Below are positions 8,186 to 16,534 of a stretch of 64,000 nucleotides of DNA, one piece after another. The position numbers were made by a program, and so were the translations under genes. The first letter of the stretch is position 1. The number at the start of each line of letters is the position of its first letter. Below the pieces are notes generated by a model that was not told the origin of the DNA, searched no databases, and worked only from the letters and a program-made list of their open reading frames with translations. Origin of the DNA: a bacterium (GTDB lineage Bacteria; Bacillota; Clostridia; Lachnospirales; Lachnospiraceae); assembly GCA_004562765.1 (NCBI GenBank), contig SFRL01000012.1:9434-73433 (forward strand), written 5' to 3'.

Positions 8186-8690
8186 AGATAATATCGTTTT
8201 GATCGGTATGCCGGGTGTCGGGAAGAGCACGGTGGGCGTGGTACTGGCAAAAAATATGGGATATTCTTTTGTAGACAGTGACCTGCTGATCCAGGAGCAG
8301 GAGGGAAAGTTGCTGCATGAGATCATTGAGGAGCGCGGATTGGATGGCTTTAACGAGGTGGAGAATCAGGTGAATTCCTCTATCGATATCAGCCGTGCAG
8401 TCATTGCTACCGGAGGCAGTGTCGTCTATGGAGCGCAGGCGATGGAGCATTTAAAGCAGATCGGAACCGTTGTCTATTTATCTTTACCGTTCGAAGAACT
8501 GTCAGAGCGGCTGGGAGATCTGAACGAGCGGGGCGTGTCGATCCGCGATGGACAGACGCTCGAAGACCTTATGCAGGAGCGGACACCGCTTTATGAAAAA
8601 TATGCGGATGTCACCATCGACTGTGAGGGAAGGCAGATCCGGGAGATTGTTCAGATGATCAAGGCAGAAGTGCAGGGAAGTGACGATTAG
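8178..8690 (+). CDS. aroK: Shikimate kinase
   Basis: 170 residues, normal for AroK/AroL. The P-loop is GMPGVGKST, followed by FVDSDLLIQEQ, a GFNEVENQV segment in place of FRxxE, and the ATGGS motif with the shikimate-contacting glycines. It phosphorylates shikimate in the chorismate pathway. ATG 8178 is chosen because GGAGGA (8165-8170) lies 7 bp upstream; ATG 8172 is too close. The gene overlaps the YolD-like gene by 8 bp. The FRxxE arginine is replaced (FNEVE), so a related small-molecule kinase is possible. Confidence 0.8.
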   Translation: MNRDNIVLIGMPGVGKSTVGVVLAKNMGYSFVDSDLLIQEQEGKLLHEIIEERGLDGFNEVENQVNSSIDISRAVIATGGSVVYGAQAMEHLKQIGTVVYLSLPFEELSERLGDLNERGVSIRDGQTLEDLMQERTPLYEKYADVTIDCEGRQIREIVQMIKAEVQGSDD

Positions 8691-8753
8691 CTGCATGGGT
8701 GTGACTTTACTGTAAAATGGAATACAACAATGGACAAAAAAAGAGGAGAACAG

Positions 8754-9308
8754 ATGAACCACGAAAAACTGGAAAAAAATCTGATCGATCTGATCAAGGA
8801 GGAACAGGCAAAGCTGGGCTATCGGAAAGAAGAAGTGCGCCTGTATTATCCGCTCGGTACGCTTTTGCATTTTTATGACTGTTTGGACAGCGCAGACGAG
8901 ATGCAGACGAGGCTTTCGGATTTTCCGTCAGCTGTGGCGGATACGCTTGGTGCAGTGGAGGTCTCTCACAAAGGAGAGCGTTTCTGCTTTGTGATACCGG
9001 AGAGCGGAACGGAGTACGTGCACACACAGATGCGGGAAAATGAATTTATCCGTCAGCTTGTGGAACTGGTGGGCAGTCACGGTGCGACGATGGAGCAGAT
9101 CAAGGCGCTGTTTGAGGCGCAGGAAGCGTCCTGTGTCATCACTGATATGGATAGTGACGAGTTTGATGTGATGATCCGCTTCACAGAGGGGGACGATGCC
9201 TATTATTACTGCTTTAAGGATGAGGGCTGCCATATCATTTACCACCGGTTTCTGCCGGAGGATTATGCGGATTTCGGGTTTGGAAATATGTCTAACGATG
9301 GGAGATAA
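8754..9308 (+). CDS. DUF3877-family protein
   Basis: 184 residues, cytosolic, with a conserved-looking centre (VRLYYPLGTLLHFYDC, FCFVIPESGTEYVH) and an acidic C terminus ending in YHRFLPEDYADFGF. I recognise it as the DUF3877 type found in Clostridia, of unknown function. Start at ATG 8754 with GAGGAG 5 bp upstream; an in-frame ATG at 8730 lacks a ribosome site. It lies 3 bp before the ketopantoate reductase gene, so the two are co-expressed. Confidence 0.7.
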   Translation: MNHEKLEKNLIDLIKEEQAKLGYRKEEVRLYYPLGTLLHFYDCLDSADEMQTRLSDFPSAVADTLGAVEVSHKGERFCFVIPESGTEYVHTQMRENEFIRQLVELVGSHGATMEQIKALFEAQEASCVITDMDSDEFDVMIRFTEGDDAYYYCFKDEGCHIIYHRFLPEDYADFGFGNMSNDGR

Positions 9309-9311
9309 AGT

Positions 9312-10259
9312 ATGAGTGATAAAAGCATTAATAAAAAGATTGCAGTTGTGGGGATTGGCGGAGTCGGCGGATTTCTGGCGGGTGCCATCGGAAGTGTATA
9401 TGAGGATCAGTTGACACTGGTTGCCAGAGGGGATCGTCAGAAGTCATTGAAGGAGCGGGGGCTCGTCCTGCACAGTGACCTGCGGGGGGAGATCTGCGTG
9501 CATCCTCATTCAGTCGTGACGGCGCAGGAACTGGAAGAACAGGATCTTATATTTCTATGTGTAAAGAATTATTCGTTGGAGGAGGCATGTGAACAGATCC
9601 GTCATGCAGTGGGTGAAAATACCATCGTGATCCCTGTGATGAACGGTGTTGATCCGGGTGAGCGGGCACGGGCTGCGCTGGGACGGGGAATTGTTGTAGA
9701 TTCCCTGATCTATATCGTGGCATTTATCGGGGACGATGGAGGAATCGTTCATCAGGGCGATTTCGCGCGGCTGCGCATCGGTATCCGGAACGCGGATGCA
9801 GATGCGCAGGAGGCGGTTGCGCAGGTGTCCGATATCTTGACGGCCGCAGGTGTAGAGCATCTGGTGGCAGATGATATTGAACTCGAGATCTGGCGTAAGT
9901 ATATCTTAAACTGTGCCTATAATGTGGCGACGGCTGCCTATGATAATAATATCGGTCAACTGCGGGCGGATCCGGTCAAGTCAAAGGAATTTGAGGATCT
10001 GGTCACGGAGGCATATGAGGTGGCAAAGGCAAAGGGTGTGGCGGTGCGCCCGGAGCACAGGGATGAGTTTTTTGACCGGTTTCATTATACCTATCGCGAT
10101 GATGCTACCAGCTCCCTGCAGCGGGATCTGAATGCCGGCAGACGTGCGGAGATCGAGACATTCAGCGGTTATCTGGTGAGAGAGGCAGCCCGGCTTGGCG
10201 TGGCAGCTCCGGTGTCGGAAAAAATGTACGGTCTGCTCAGACAGCGTGCTCAAAAATGA
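9312..10259 (+). CDS. 2-dehydropantoate 2-reductase (ketopantoate reductase) family protein
   Basis: 315 residues. The N terminus is a Rossmann fold with GIGGVGGFLAG, then CVKNYSLEEA and PVMNGVDPGE as in PanE/ApbA; the C-terminal helical domain has the conserved lysine region (WRKYILNCAYNVATAAYDNNIGQL). PanE reduces ketopantoate with NADPH on the way to pantothenate. Several paralogues with other substrates share this fold, so the exact substrate is uncertain. Confidence 0.82.
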   Translation: MSDKSINKKIAVVGIGGVGGFLAGAIGSVYEDQLTLVARGDRQKSLKERGLVLHSDLRGEICVHPHSVVTAQELEEQDLIFLCVKNYSLEEACEQIRHAVGENTIVIPVMNGVDPGERARAALGRGIVVDSLIYIVAFIGDDGGIVHQGDFARLRIGIRNADADAQEAVAQVSDILTAAGVEHLVADDIELEIWRKYILNCAYNVATAAYDNNIGQLRADPVKSKEFEDLVTEAYEVAKAKGVAVRPEHRDEFFDRFHYTYRDDATSSLQRDLNAGRRAEIETFSGYLVREAARLGVAAPVSEKMYGLLRQRAQK

Positions 10260-10281
10260 GAAATATGAGGCTGATTTTGAC

Positions 10282-10310
10282 TTGTACACGGAATGCAGTT
10301 GTGCTATGAT
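10282..10310 (+). promoter_or_regulatory. Promoter of the RpiB-like isomerase gene
   Basis: TTGTAC at 10282-10287, a 17-bp spacer and TATGAT at 10305-10310. Transcription should start near 10317, which places the 27-nt palindromic repeat (10324-10350) at the very 5' end of the mRNA. Confidence 0.6.
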
Positions 10311-10323
10311 TTGGAAAGAATCA

Positions 10324-10350
10324 GTAACTGTCAAGGAACTGAACAGATAC
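10324..10350. repeat. Dispersed 27-nt imperfect palindrome, copy 1
   Basis: Begins GTAACTGT and ends GAACAGATAC; the arms are complementary around a purine-rich centre. Related 27-nt copies are at 15693-15719 and 54545-54571. This copy lies in the 5' leader of the isomerase gene. It is the most diverged in its right arm. Confidence 0.6.
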
Positions 10351-10378
10351 GAATATATTTTTATGGGAGGATATTACA

Positions 10379-11020
10379 ATGAAGATCGCTTTGATCAACG
10401 AAAACAGTCAGGCTGCAAAAAATGCGGTTATTTTAAATGCCTTAAAGAAGGTCGTAGAGCCGATGGGGCATGAGGTGTTTAATTACGGTATGTATACCGC
10501 AGAGGATGCGGAACAGCTCACTTATGTGCAGATCGGTATTCTGGCAGCCGTTTTATTAAATTCCGGAGCAGCAGATTATGTGATCACCGGATGCGGTACC
10601 GGAGAGGGCGCAATGTTAGCATGCAATTCTTTCCCCGGCGTGATCTGCGGACATGTGGAGGATGCACTGGACGCGTACACCTTCGCACAGATCAATGACG
10701 GAAATGCGATCGCCATTCCGTTTGCAAAAGGCTTTGGCTGGGGCGGAGACCTGAATCTGGAGTACATATTTGAAAAACTGTACTGTGAGGAGAGCGGACA
10801 GGGCTATCCGAGAGAGCGTGCGGTACCTGAGCAGCGAAATAAGAAGATCCTGGATGAAGTCAAGAAGGTGACCTACCGTGATCTTTGTGACATCTTGAAG
10901 GAGCTGGATCAGGATTTGGTAAAGGGAGCACTTGGCGGTGCACAGTTCAAGGAGCTGTTCTTCGCAAATTGCAAGTGCGACAAGATCCGTGCTGCTGTAG
11001 AAGAGATCGTTGGAAAGTAA
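10379..11020 (+). CDS. RpiB/LacA/LacB-family sugar-phosphate isomerase
   Basis: 213 residues. The N-terminal 140 residues are the RpiB/LacAB fold (MKIALINENSQAAKN, then GAADYVITGCGTGEGAMLACN with the GCGTG phosphate/active-site loop). A C-terminal extension of about 70 residues (KKILDEVKKVTYRDLCDIL) makes it longer than typical RpiB (about 150). It interconverts aldose and ketose phosphates; the precise sugar is unknown. It is a monocistronic unit, with its own promoter and terminator. Confidence 0.83.
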   Translation: MKIALINENSQAAKNAVILNALKKVVEPMGHEVFNYGMYTAEDAEQLTYVQIGILAAVLLNSGAADYVITGCGTGEGAMLACNSFPGVICGHVEDALDAYTFAQINDGNAIAIPFAKGFGWGGDLNLEYIFEKLYCEESGQGYPRERAVPEQRNKKILDEVKKVTYRDLCDILKELDQDLVKGALGGAQFKELFFANCKCDKIRAAVEEIVGK

Positions 11021-11080
11021 TTCCATACAGAAAAGTCCGATAGCGGAATGACCGGTAACAGCCGGAAATAGCGAACACAG

Positions 11081-11106
11081 AAGGCGAGGATGATCCTCGC
11101 CTTTTT
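11081..11106 (+). terminator. Rho-independent terminator after the isomerase gene
   Basis: Perfect 10-bp stem AAGGCGAGGA/TCCTCGCCTT (11081-11090 and 11094-11103), TGA loop, followed by T residues. Confidence 0.9.
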
Positions 11107-11109
11107 CTG

Positions 11110-11137
11110 TTGCAGAAATATCAGTAAATGTTATAAT
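11110..11137 (+). promoter_or_regulatory. Promoter of the trkA-trkH operon
   Basis: TTGCAG at 11110-11115, a 16-bp spacer and TATAAT at 11132-11137. Four 11-bp repeats start at the last base of the -10 box. Confidence 0.55.
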
Positions 11138-11180
11138 GTCTTTATACTATCTTTATATTATCTTTACATTATCTTAATAC
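11137..11180 (+). repeat. Four tandem 11-bp direct repeats in the trkA leader
   Basis: Units at 11137, 11148, 11159 and 11170, each 11 bp, close to TATCTTTATAT (variants TGTCTTTATAC, TATCTTTACAT, TATCTTAATAC). The exact period of one helical turn is the arrangement bound by OmpR/PhoB-type response regulators such as KdpE or PhoP. The array lies between the -10 box and the gene. No regulator gene is adjacent. Confidence 0.65.
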
Positions 11181-11221
11181 CTGCTTTTTTGCAGTATAAA
11201 AACAGGAGGATGTTTTCAGTC

Positions 11222-12583
11222 ATGAAGATCATTATTGCAGGAGACGGCAAAGTTGGCTCGATGCTGACCAGACAGCTGTCTGCCGAGGGGTACGACATCA
11301 CGCTGATCGATGCGAATCCGAAAGTGTTGGAATCTACGGAGGAGATGTATGATATCATGGCGGTACAGGGAAACTGTGCCACAATGGAGGTGTTGGAACA
11401 GGCAGGAGTGAAGGATGCCGATCTGCTCATCGCAGCCACGAGCGCAGACGAGATCAACTTGCTGTGCTGTCTGACTGCACACAGCATGAACAAAAAGTTA
11501 CATACGATCGCGCGTATCCGTAATCCGGAATACACGGATCAGATCATAAAGATGCGGGAGGTCTTTCCGCTGTCGATGACGATCAATCCGGAAAAACAGG
11601 CTGCCTTGGAGATTGAGCGACTGCTCAAATATCCGGGCTTCTTAAAGCGAGACACCTTTGCCAAGGGCAGGGTGGAGATCGTGGAGCTGCGTGTGGATGC
11701 GGACAGCCCGTTGTGTGATCATACATTGGCAGATCTGGATTCGGTAGTGGGCTGCAAGGTGCTTGTCTGTGCTGTCCTGCGTGATGGTTCGGCAGTTGCA
11801 CCTGACGGAAATTACACGTTGCTGGCAGGTGACCGCATTTTTGTGACGGCGCCCACCGACACGTTAGAAACACTGCTGAAAAATCTGAATATCATTACAC
11901 ATAAGGTGAAACGCGTGATGCTCTGCGGAGGAGGACGTCTCAGCTATTATCTTGCGAAACAGCTGGAGCAAAGCGGAATCTCGGTGCGTCTGATCGAGCA
12001 GGACTATGACCGTTGCGTACATCTTGCGAATCTGTTACCGGGAGTGACGGTCATCCACGGCGATGCGAGTGATGAAAGACTGCTGGAGAGCGAGGGCATG
12101 GACGATTGCGATGCACTGGTGACGATGACCGGGCTGGATGAGCTGAACATGGTCATTTCCCTGCAGGGTACGATCCGCCATGTGCCGCAGGTCATAACCA
12201 AGCTTGGGCGTGTGGACAACTCACATATCTTGGACCGCCTGCCCATCGGAAGTACGATCAGTCCCAAACAGCTCTGCTGTAATACGATCGTGCGCTATGT
12301 CCGTGCGCTGCGCAACCAGACCGGAGCTGCTCTGACCGTACATACGATCGCAGACGGACATGCGGAGGCGCTGGAGTTTCGGGTGGATGAGGGCACAAAG
12401 CATATGGGAGAACCCTTAAAAAAGCTGCATTTAAAGAAAAATATACTGGTTGTATGTATCACGCACAGAGGTAATCAGGAGATTCCCGGTGGAGATTCCT
12501 TCTATGAGGAAGGTGACACTGTCATTGTTGTCACAAGTGGGGATGTGGTGATCTATCAGTTAAACGATATTTTTGAGGCATAG
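11222..12583 (+). CDS. trkA: Trk potassium uptake regulatory subunit TrkA
   Basis: 453 residues, the normal length for the duplicated TrkA. Two RCK-N Rossmann domains with NAD-binding loops (IIAGDGKVGSMLTRQL at the N terminus; VMLCGGGRLSYYLAKQL at about residue 225), each followed by an RCK-C/TrkA-C domain. It sits on the cytosolic face of TrkH and gates K+ uptake in response to nucleotide ligands. The start at 11222 (MKIIIAGDGK) has AGGAGG 12 bp upstream; upstream in-frame codons would add a non-homologous hydrophobic tail. trkH follows 4 bp later. Confidence 0.93.
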   Translation: MKIIIAGDGKVGSMLTRQLSAEGYDITLIDANPKVLESTEEMYDIMAVQGNCATMEVLEQAGVKDADLLIAATSADEINLLCCLTAHSMNKKLHTIARIRNPEYTDQIIKMREVFPLSMTINPEKQAALEIERLLKYPGFLKRDTFAKGRVEIVELRVDADSPLCDHTLADLDSVVGCKVLVCAVLRDGSAVAPDGNYTLLAGDRIFVTAPTDTLETLLKNLNIITHKVKRVMLCGGGRLSYYLAKQLEQSGISVRLIEQDYDRCVHLANLLPGVTVIHGDASDERLLESEGMDDCDALVTMTGLDELNMVISLQGTIRHVPQVITKLGRVDNSHILDRLPIGSTISPKQLCCNTIVRYVRALRNQTGAALTVHTIADGHAEALEFRVDEGTKHMGEPLKKLHLKKNILVVCITHRGNQEIPGGDSFYEEGDTVIVVTSGDVVIYQLNDIFEA

Positions 12584-12587
12584 AGCA

Positions 12588-14042
12588 ATGAACAAAAAGA
12601 TGATCGCTAAATTTATCGGTAAAATCTTGATGGTGGAGGCGGCATTCATGGTGCCCGCATACGGCATCAGTCTTTATAAGCATGAGGAGGCGGCAGCGCG
12701 CGCGTTTCTCGTTACAATGCTCCTCACTGTGCTTGTGGGAGGTGTGCTTGTCACTGCCACGCGCGGTGCAAAAAAAGGTTTTCATGCGAAGGAAGGACTG
12801 GTGTGCGTTGGCATCAGCTGGATCGTACTCGGATTGTTCGGTGCGTTGCCTTTTTTCCTTTCCGGAGCAATTCCACATTATGTGGATGCACTATTTGAGA
12901 TCGTTTCCGGATTTACGACGACCGGAGCATCGATCCTGTCGGAGGTAGAACCGCTTCCGATGAGTATACTTTACTGGCGCAGCTTCAGCCACTGGCTGGG
13001 AGGAATGGGTGTGTTGGTGTTTTTACTGGCGGTTTCCTCCGGAGATGAGCGCAGCAAGGGTTTTACCATGCATATTCTGCGTGCGGAGAGCCCCGGACCG
13101 AAGGTCGGAAAGCTTGTGCCCCGGATGAAACAGACGGCAGAGATCCTGTACATTCTCTACATCATCCTCACGGTGTTGAATATTGTATTCCTGCTTGCAG
13201 GGGGAATGCCGTTGTTTGATTCCATCTGTACGGCATTCGGCACGGCCGGAACCGGTGGCTTCGGTATCAAAAATGACAGTATCGCAGGTTACAGCCCGTA
13301 TCTGCAAAATGTTTGTACAGTATTTATGCTTCTGTTCGGAGTCAATTTCAGCTGCTATTACATGCTGTTGCTGCGTCAGGTAAAGAGTGTGTTCAAGGAC
13401 GAAGAACTGCGCCTGTATCTGGGCGTAGTGTTCGGCAGTATTGTTCTGATCGTATTGAATCTGCGCGGATACTATGCGACGATCGGGGAGACGATCCGAC
13501 ATGTGGCGTTTCAGGTGGCAAGTATTGTCACAACGACAGGCTTTGCCACCACGGATTTTGACCTGTGGCCGACATTTTCCAAGTCGATCCTGTTATGCCT
13601 GATGCTGCTGGGTGCCTGTGCGGGCAGCACCGGCGGCGGATTTAAGTGCGGACGCGCGCTGCTGGTGTTGAAGGGGTTGCGCAGAAGTGTCCGACAGATC
13701 GTACACCCCGGAAAGGTGGAGGTCGTTCGTGTCAACGGACGTGCGATCGAGGAAAAGGTGCTGGAGAACACGAATGCATATCTGGCAGCCTATGCGCTTA
13801 TCATCGTAGCGAGCTTTCTCTTGATCTCTGTGGATGGCTTTTCGGTTACGACAAATCTGTCCGCTGTGCTGGCATGCTTTAACAATATCGGACCGGGACT
13901 GGAAGTGGTCGGACCGACATGTAATTACGGCACGTTCAGTGTCTTTTCCAAGCTTGTTCTGATCATGGATATGCTGGCGGGACGACTGGAAATTTTTCCG
14001 ATTTTAATTCTTTTTTCACGTACAACATGGGGAAAACGGTAA
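12588..14042 (+). CDS. trkH: Trk-type potassium channel/transporter subunit TrkH
   Basis: 484 residues with about ten hydrophobic segments. Selectivity-filter-like turns are visible: SGFTTTGASI near residue 105, GTAGTGGFG near 220, TTTGFATTDF near 320 and NNIGPGLE near 430, the four pore loops of TrkH/KtrB proteins. It forms the membrane pore for K+ uptake, with TrkA as the cytosolic gating ring. ATG 12588 lies 4 bp after the trkA stop. No other Trk gene is in the window. Confidence 0.93.
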   Translation: MNKKMIAKFIGKILMVEAAFMVPAYGISLYKHEEAAARAFLVTMLLTVLVGGVLVTATRGAKKGFHAKEGLVCVGISWIVLGLFGALPFFLSGAIPHYVDALFEIVSGFTTTGASILSEVEPLPMSILYWRSFSHWLGGMGVLVFLLAVSSGDERSKGFTMHILRAESPGPKVGKLVPRMKQTAEILYILYIILTVLNIVFLLAGGMPLFDSICTAFGTAGTGGFGIKNDSIAGYSPYLQNVCTVFMLLFGVNFSCYYMLLLRQVKSVFKDEELRLYLGVVFGSIVLIVLNLRGYYATIGETIRHVAFQVASIVTTTGFATTDFDLWPTFSKSILLCLMLLGACAGSTGGGFKCGRALLVLKGLRRSVRQIVHPGKVEVVRVNGRAIEEKVLENTNAYLAAYALIIVASFLLISVDGFSVTTNLSAVLACFNNIGPGLEVVGPTCNYGTFSVFSKLVLIMDMLAGRLEIFPILILFSRTTWGKR

Positions 14043-14046
14043 AATA

Positions 14047-14064
14047 TTGTTAAAAAGATAACAA
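14047..14064. promoter_or_regulatory. Rex-like operator upstream of the [FeFe] hydrogenase gene
   Basis: The 18-bp dyad TTGTTAAAAAGATAACAA matches the clostridial Rex consensus TTGTTAA-N4-TTAACAA at 13 of its 14 fixed positions. It starts 4 bp after the trkH stop and lies 88 bp before the hydrogenase start. Rex represses fermentation and hydrogenase genes until the NADH/NAD+ ratio rises, which fits this target. A TATGAT at 14115-14120 could be the -10 box, though I see no good -35 partner. Confidence 0.65.
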
Positions 14065-14152
14065 TGTATTGAATTAAAGACAAAAAAGCAGTAGAAAAAT
14101 AGCGAAAACTACGATATGATTAGCCTAACGATAAAGATAACCGGGAGGATAA

Positions 14153-15613
14153 ATGAAGATGTACGCAGACGAAAATGTCATCAAGATCAAACATGAGGTT
14201 TTGTACGAGGTAGCAAAGCACGCATTCGCAGGAGATTTAGAGGAGGCGCGAGATCATATTCCGATGGATCTGATTCCCGGACCCACTCCACAGTTCCGCT
14301 GTTGTGTGTATAAGGAGCGGGAGATCATCCGCCAGCGTATCCGCCTTGCAGAGGGAAAAGCACCCGGCACGGAGGATACCGGAAATGTCATTCAGGTCAT
14401 CAGTTCCGCGTGTGAAGACTGTCCGATCTCCAGTTATGTCGTAACGGACAACTGCCAGAACTGTCTTGGAAAGGCATGTATCAACGCCTGCAATTTCGGA
14501 GCGATCTCTGTAGGGGAGCATCGTTCCCACATCGATGCGAATAAATGTAAGGAGTGCGGAAAATGTGCGAAGGCCTGTCCTTACGGTGCGATCGCTCATC
14601 TGAAGCGCCCTTGTAAGTTCAAATGTCCGGTAAATGCCATCACTTATAATGAGCTTGGCATTTCTGTGATCGATGAGAAGAAATGTATCCGCTGCGGGCA
14701 GTGTATTCACAGCTGTCCGTTTGGAGCGATCGGATCAAAGGCGTATATCGTAGATGTTATCCGTGCATTAACCGAGGGCAAGGAAGTCTATGCGATCATT
14801 GCACCTGCGACGGAGGGACAGTTCGGCGAGGGTATCACTATGCAGAGCTTCCGTGAGGCCGTGAAAAAGATTGGTTTCACAGATCTGATCGAGGCAGGCC
14901 TTGGCGGTGATATGACGACTGCCAGCGAGGCAGAGGAGTGGCTGGAAGCATACAAAAACGGCGAAAAGAAGACCACGAGCTGCTGTCCGGGATTTGTAAA
15001 CATGATCCGCAGACATTACCCGGAGCTGGCTGATAAGATCTCTACGACAGTATCTCCGATGTGTGCGGTTTCACGTCTGGTCAAGTCTCAGCATCCGGAT
15101 GCAGTGACCGTGTTTATCGGACCTTGCGTGGCGAAGAAATCAGAGGTCGTAGACCAGAAGATCGAGGGAAATGCAGATTATGTACTGACCTACAGCGAGC
15201 TGCGTGCGATCTTACGTGCAAAGAAAGTCGTGCTGGAGCCGAAGGCAAACACCTATCAGGAGGCCTCTGTTTACGGCAAGCGTTACGGAAATGCCGGCGG
15301 AGTGACCGCTTCCGTATTGCAGTATATGAAGGAGACAGATCAGGAGTGCGATGCAAAGGTATGTACTGTCAACGGTGCAGCTGACTGCAAGAAGGCACTG
15401 CTGCTCATGAAGGTCGGCAAGCTGCCTGAGGACTTTATCGAGGGCATGGCATGTGAGGGCGGTTGTGTCGGCGGACCGAGCCGGTTTGAAGAGATCGCTT
15501 CCGCAAAGAAGAACCGTGATGAGCTGCTGTCACAGGCAGATGACCGTACGATCACAGGCAACCTGAAGAATTACCCGATGGATGCTTTCTCTATGCATCG
15601 CGATCACCAATAA
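14153..15613 (+). CDS. [FeFe] hydrogenase, group B-like, with N-terminal ferredoxin domains
   Basis: 486 residues. The N-terminal part holds several Cys clusters: CEDCPISSY, CQNCLGKAC, CKECGKCAKAC (about 132-142) and CIRCGQCIHSC (about 178-188), i.e. [4Fe-4S] sites. The catalytic part has H-cluster motifs in variant form: TSCCPGF (275-281) for TSCCPxW, GPCVAKKSE for MPCxxKxxE, and EGMACEGGCVGGP for the L3 motif. These variants indicate the divergent group B type rather than the classic CpI type. It should couple ferredoxin oxidation to H2 evolution or act as a sensor-like hydrogenase; the physiological role of this group is poorly known. A Rex-like site lies upstream. Confidence 0.85.
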   Translation: MKMYADENVIKIKHEVLYEVAKHAFAGDLEEARDHIPMDLIPGPTPQFRCCVYKEREIIRQRIRLAEGKAPGTEDTGNVIQVISSACEDCPISSYVVTDNCQNCLGKACINACNFGAISVGEHRSHIDANKCKECGKCAKACPYGAIAHLKRPCKFKCPVNAITYNELGISVIDEKKCIRCGQCIHSCPFGAIGSKAYIVDVIRALTEGKEVYAIIAPATEGQFGEGITMQSFREAVKKIGFTDLIEAGLGGDMTTASEAEEWLEAYKNGEKKTTSCCPGFVNMIRRHYPELADKISTTVSPMCAVSRLVKSQHPDAVTVFIGPCVAKKSEVVDQKIEGNADYVLTYSELRAILRAKKVVLEPKANTYQEASVYGKRYGNAGGVTASVLQYMKETDQECDAKVCTVNGAADCKKALLLMKVGKLPEDFIEGMACEGGCVGGPSRFEEIASAKKNRDELLSQADDRTITGNLKNYPMDAFSMHRDHQ

Positions 15614-15634
15614 AATAGTGATAAATGGTAAGAA

Positions 15635-15671
15635 TCGAGATTCCCGGCTTTTGTGTGGCCGGGATTCTCTT
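15635..15671 (+). terminator. Hairpin terminator after the hydrogenase gene
   Basis: GAGATTCCCGGC pairs with GCCGGGATTCTC (one mismatch) around a TTTTGTGTG loop, followed by a short T-rich stretch. Confidence 0.65.
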
Positions 15672-15692
15672 TGCATGAAAATGAAAAAGCTG

Positions 15693-15719
15693 GTAACTGC
15701 GAAAGCAGTGAACAGTTAC
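15693..15719. repeat. Dispersed 27-nt imperfect palindrome, copy 2
   Basis: Begins GTAACTGC and ends GAACAGTTAC. Compared with the copy at 54545-54571, the third base and its pairing partner both change (G-C to A-T), so the stem is preserved. It ends 16 bp before the histidine phosphatase start. Confidence 0.65.
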
Positions 15720-15735
15720 ATGAGAGGAAACGATT

Positions 15736-16467
15736 ATGAAAATAATAATCATACGGCATGGTGATCCTGATTATGAACATGATTCACTGACTCCAAAGGG
15801 TTGGCGCGAGGTAGAATATTTATCCGAGTGGATCTCACGCATGGATGTTACGAAGGTGTACGTTTCACCGCTCGGACGTGCGAAGGATACGGCAAATGCA
15901 ACCTTGAAAAAACTGAATCAGACAGCGACGGAGTGTGAGTGGCTGCGGGAATTTGACGCACCGATCCACCGTCCGGATGTGACGGACCGGAAGATGATCA
16001 CATGGGACTGGCTTCCTCAGGATTGGACAAAGGAGCCGTTGTTCTATGACCATGAAAAATGGACAGATCATCCGGCGATGACAGAGAGTGACGTGAAAGC
16101 ACAATATGACTGGGTGATCGGGAACTTTGATGCGCTGCTGGCATCACACGGATATGTGCGTGACGATCACTATTATCGTGTGGAGCGGGCAAATAAGGAT
16201 ACGCTTGTATTTTTCTGCCACTTTGGATTGGAGTGTGTGCTGCTCAGCCGTCTGCTTGATGTTTCGCCGATGGTGCTCTGGCATCATGCGTGCGCTGCGC
16301 CCAGCTCGGTGACGACACTTGTGACGGAAGAACGCAGAGCGGGGATTGCGCTGTTTCGCATGACCGGATTCGGAGATATCTCTCATTTAAATGCAAATGG
16401 TGAAGAACCGTCTTTTCAGGCGCGTTTCTGTGAGACATTTGATGATGAGACGCAGAGACATGATTAA
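15736..16467 (+). CDS. Histidine phosphatase (phosphoglycerate mutase-like) family protein
   Basis: 243 residues. The N terminus has the catalytic RHG motif (IIIRHGDPDYEHDSLTPKGWREVEYLSEW), then SPLGRAKDTA with the second phosphate-binding arginine, and HFGLECVLLSRLL with the C-terminal histidine. The enzyme removes or transfers phosphate through a phosphohistidine; the substrate is unknown. A GAGAGGA ribosome site lies 7 bp before the start. The gene lies between the hydrogenase and TcdA genes, with no obvious functional link. Confidence 0.85.
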   Translation: MKIIIIRHGDPDYEHDSLTPKGWREVEYLSEWISRMDVTKVYVSPLGRAKDTANATLKKLNQTATECEWLREFDAPIHRPDVTDRKMITWDWLPQDWTKEPLFYDHEKWTDHPAMTESDVKAQYDWVIGNFDALLASHGYVRDDHYYRVERANKDTLVFFCHFGLECVLLSRLLDVSPMVLWHHACAAPSSVTTLVTEERRAGIALFRMTGFGDISHLNANGEEPSFQARFCETFDDETQRHD

Positions 16468-16534
16468 GCAGAGAGCGGATGGATACATGTATGATCGTAT
16501 ATGAGAGAAAAAGTTGATCGTTGGAGGAAATCAT

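Noticed and set aside
11090..11221. N-terminal extension of TrkA
   Set aside because: It would run through the terminator, promoter and 11-bp repeats; the family start MKIIIAGDGK is at 11222.
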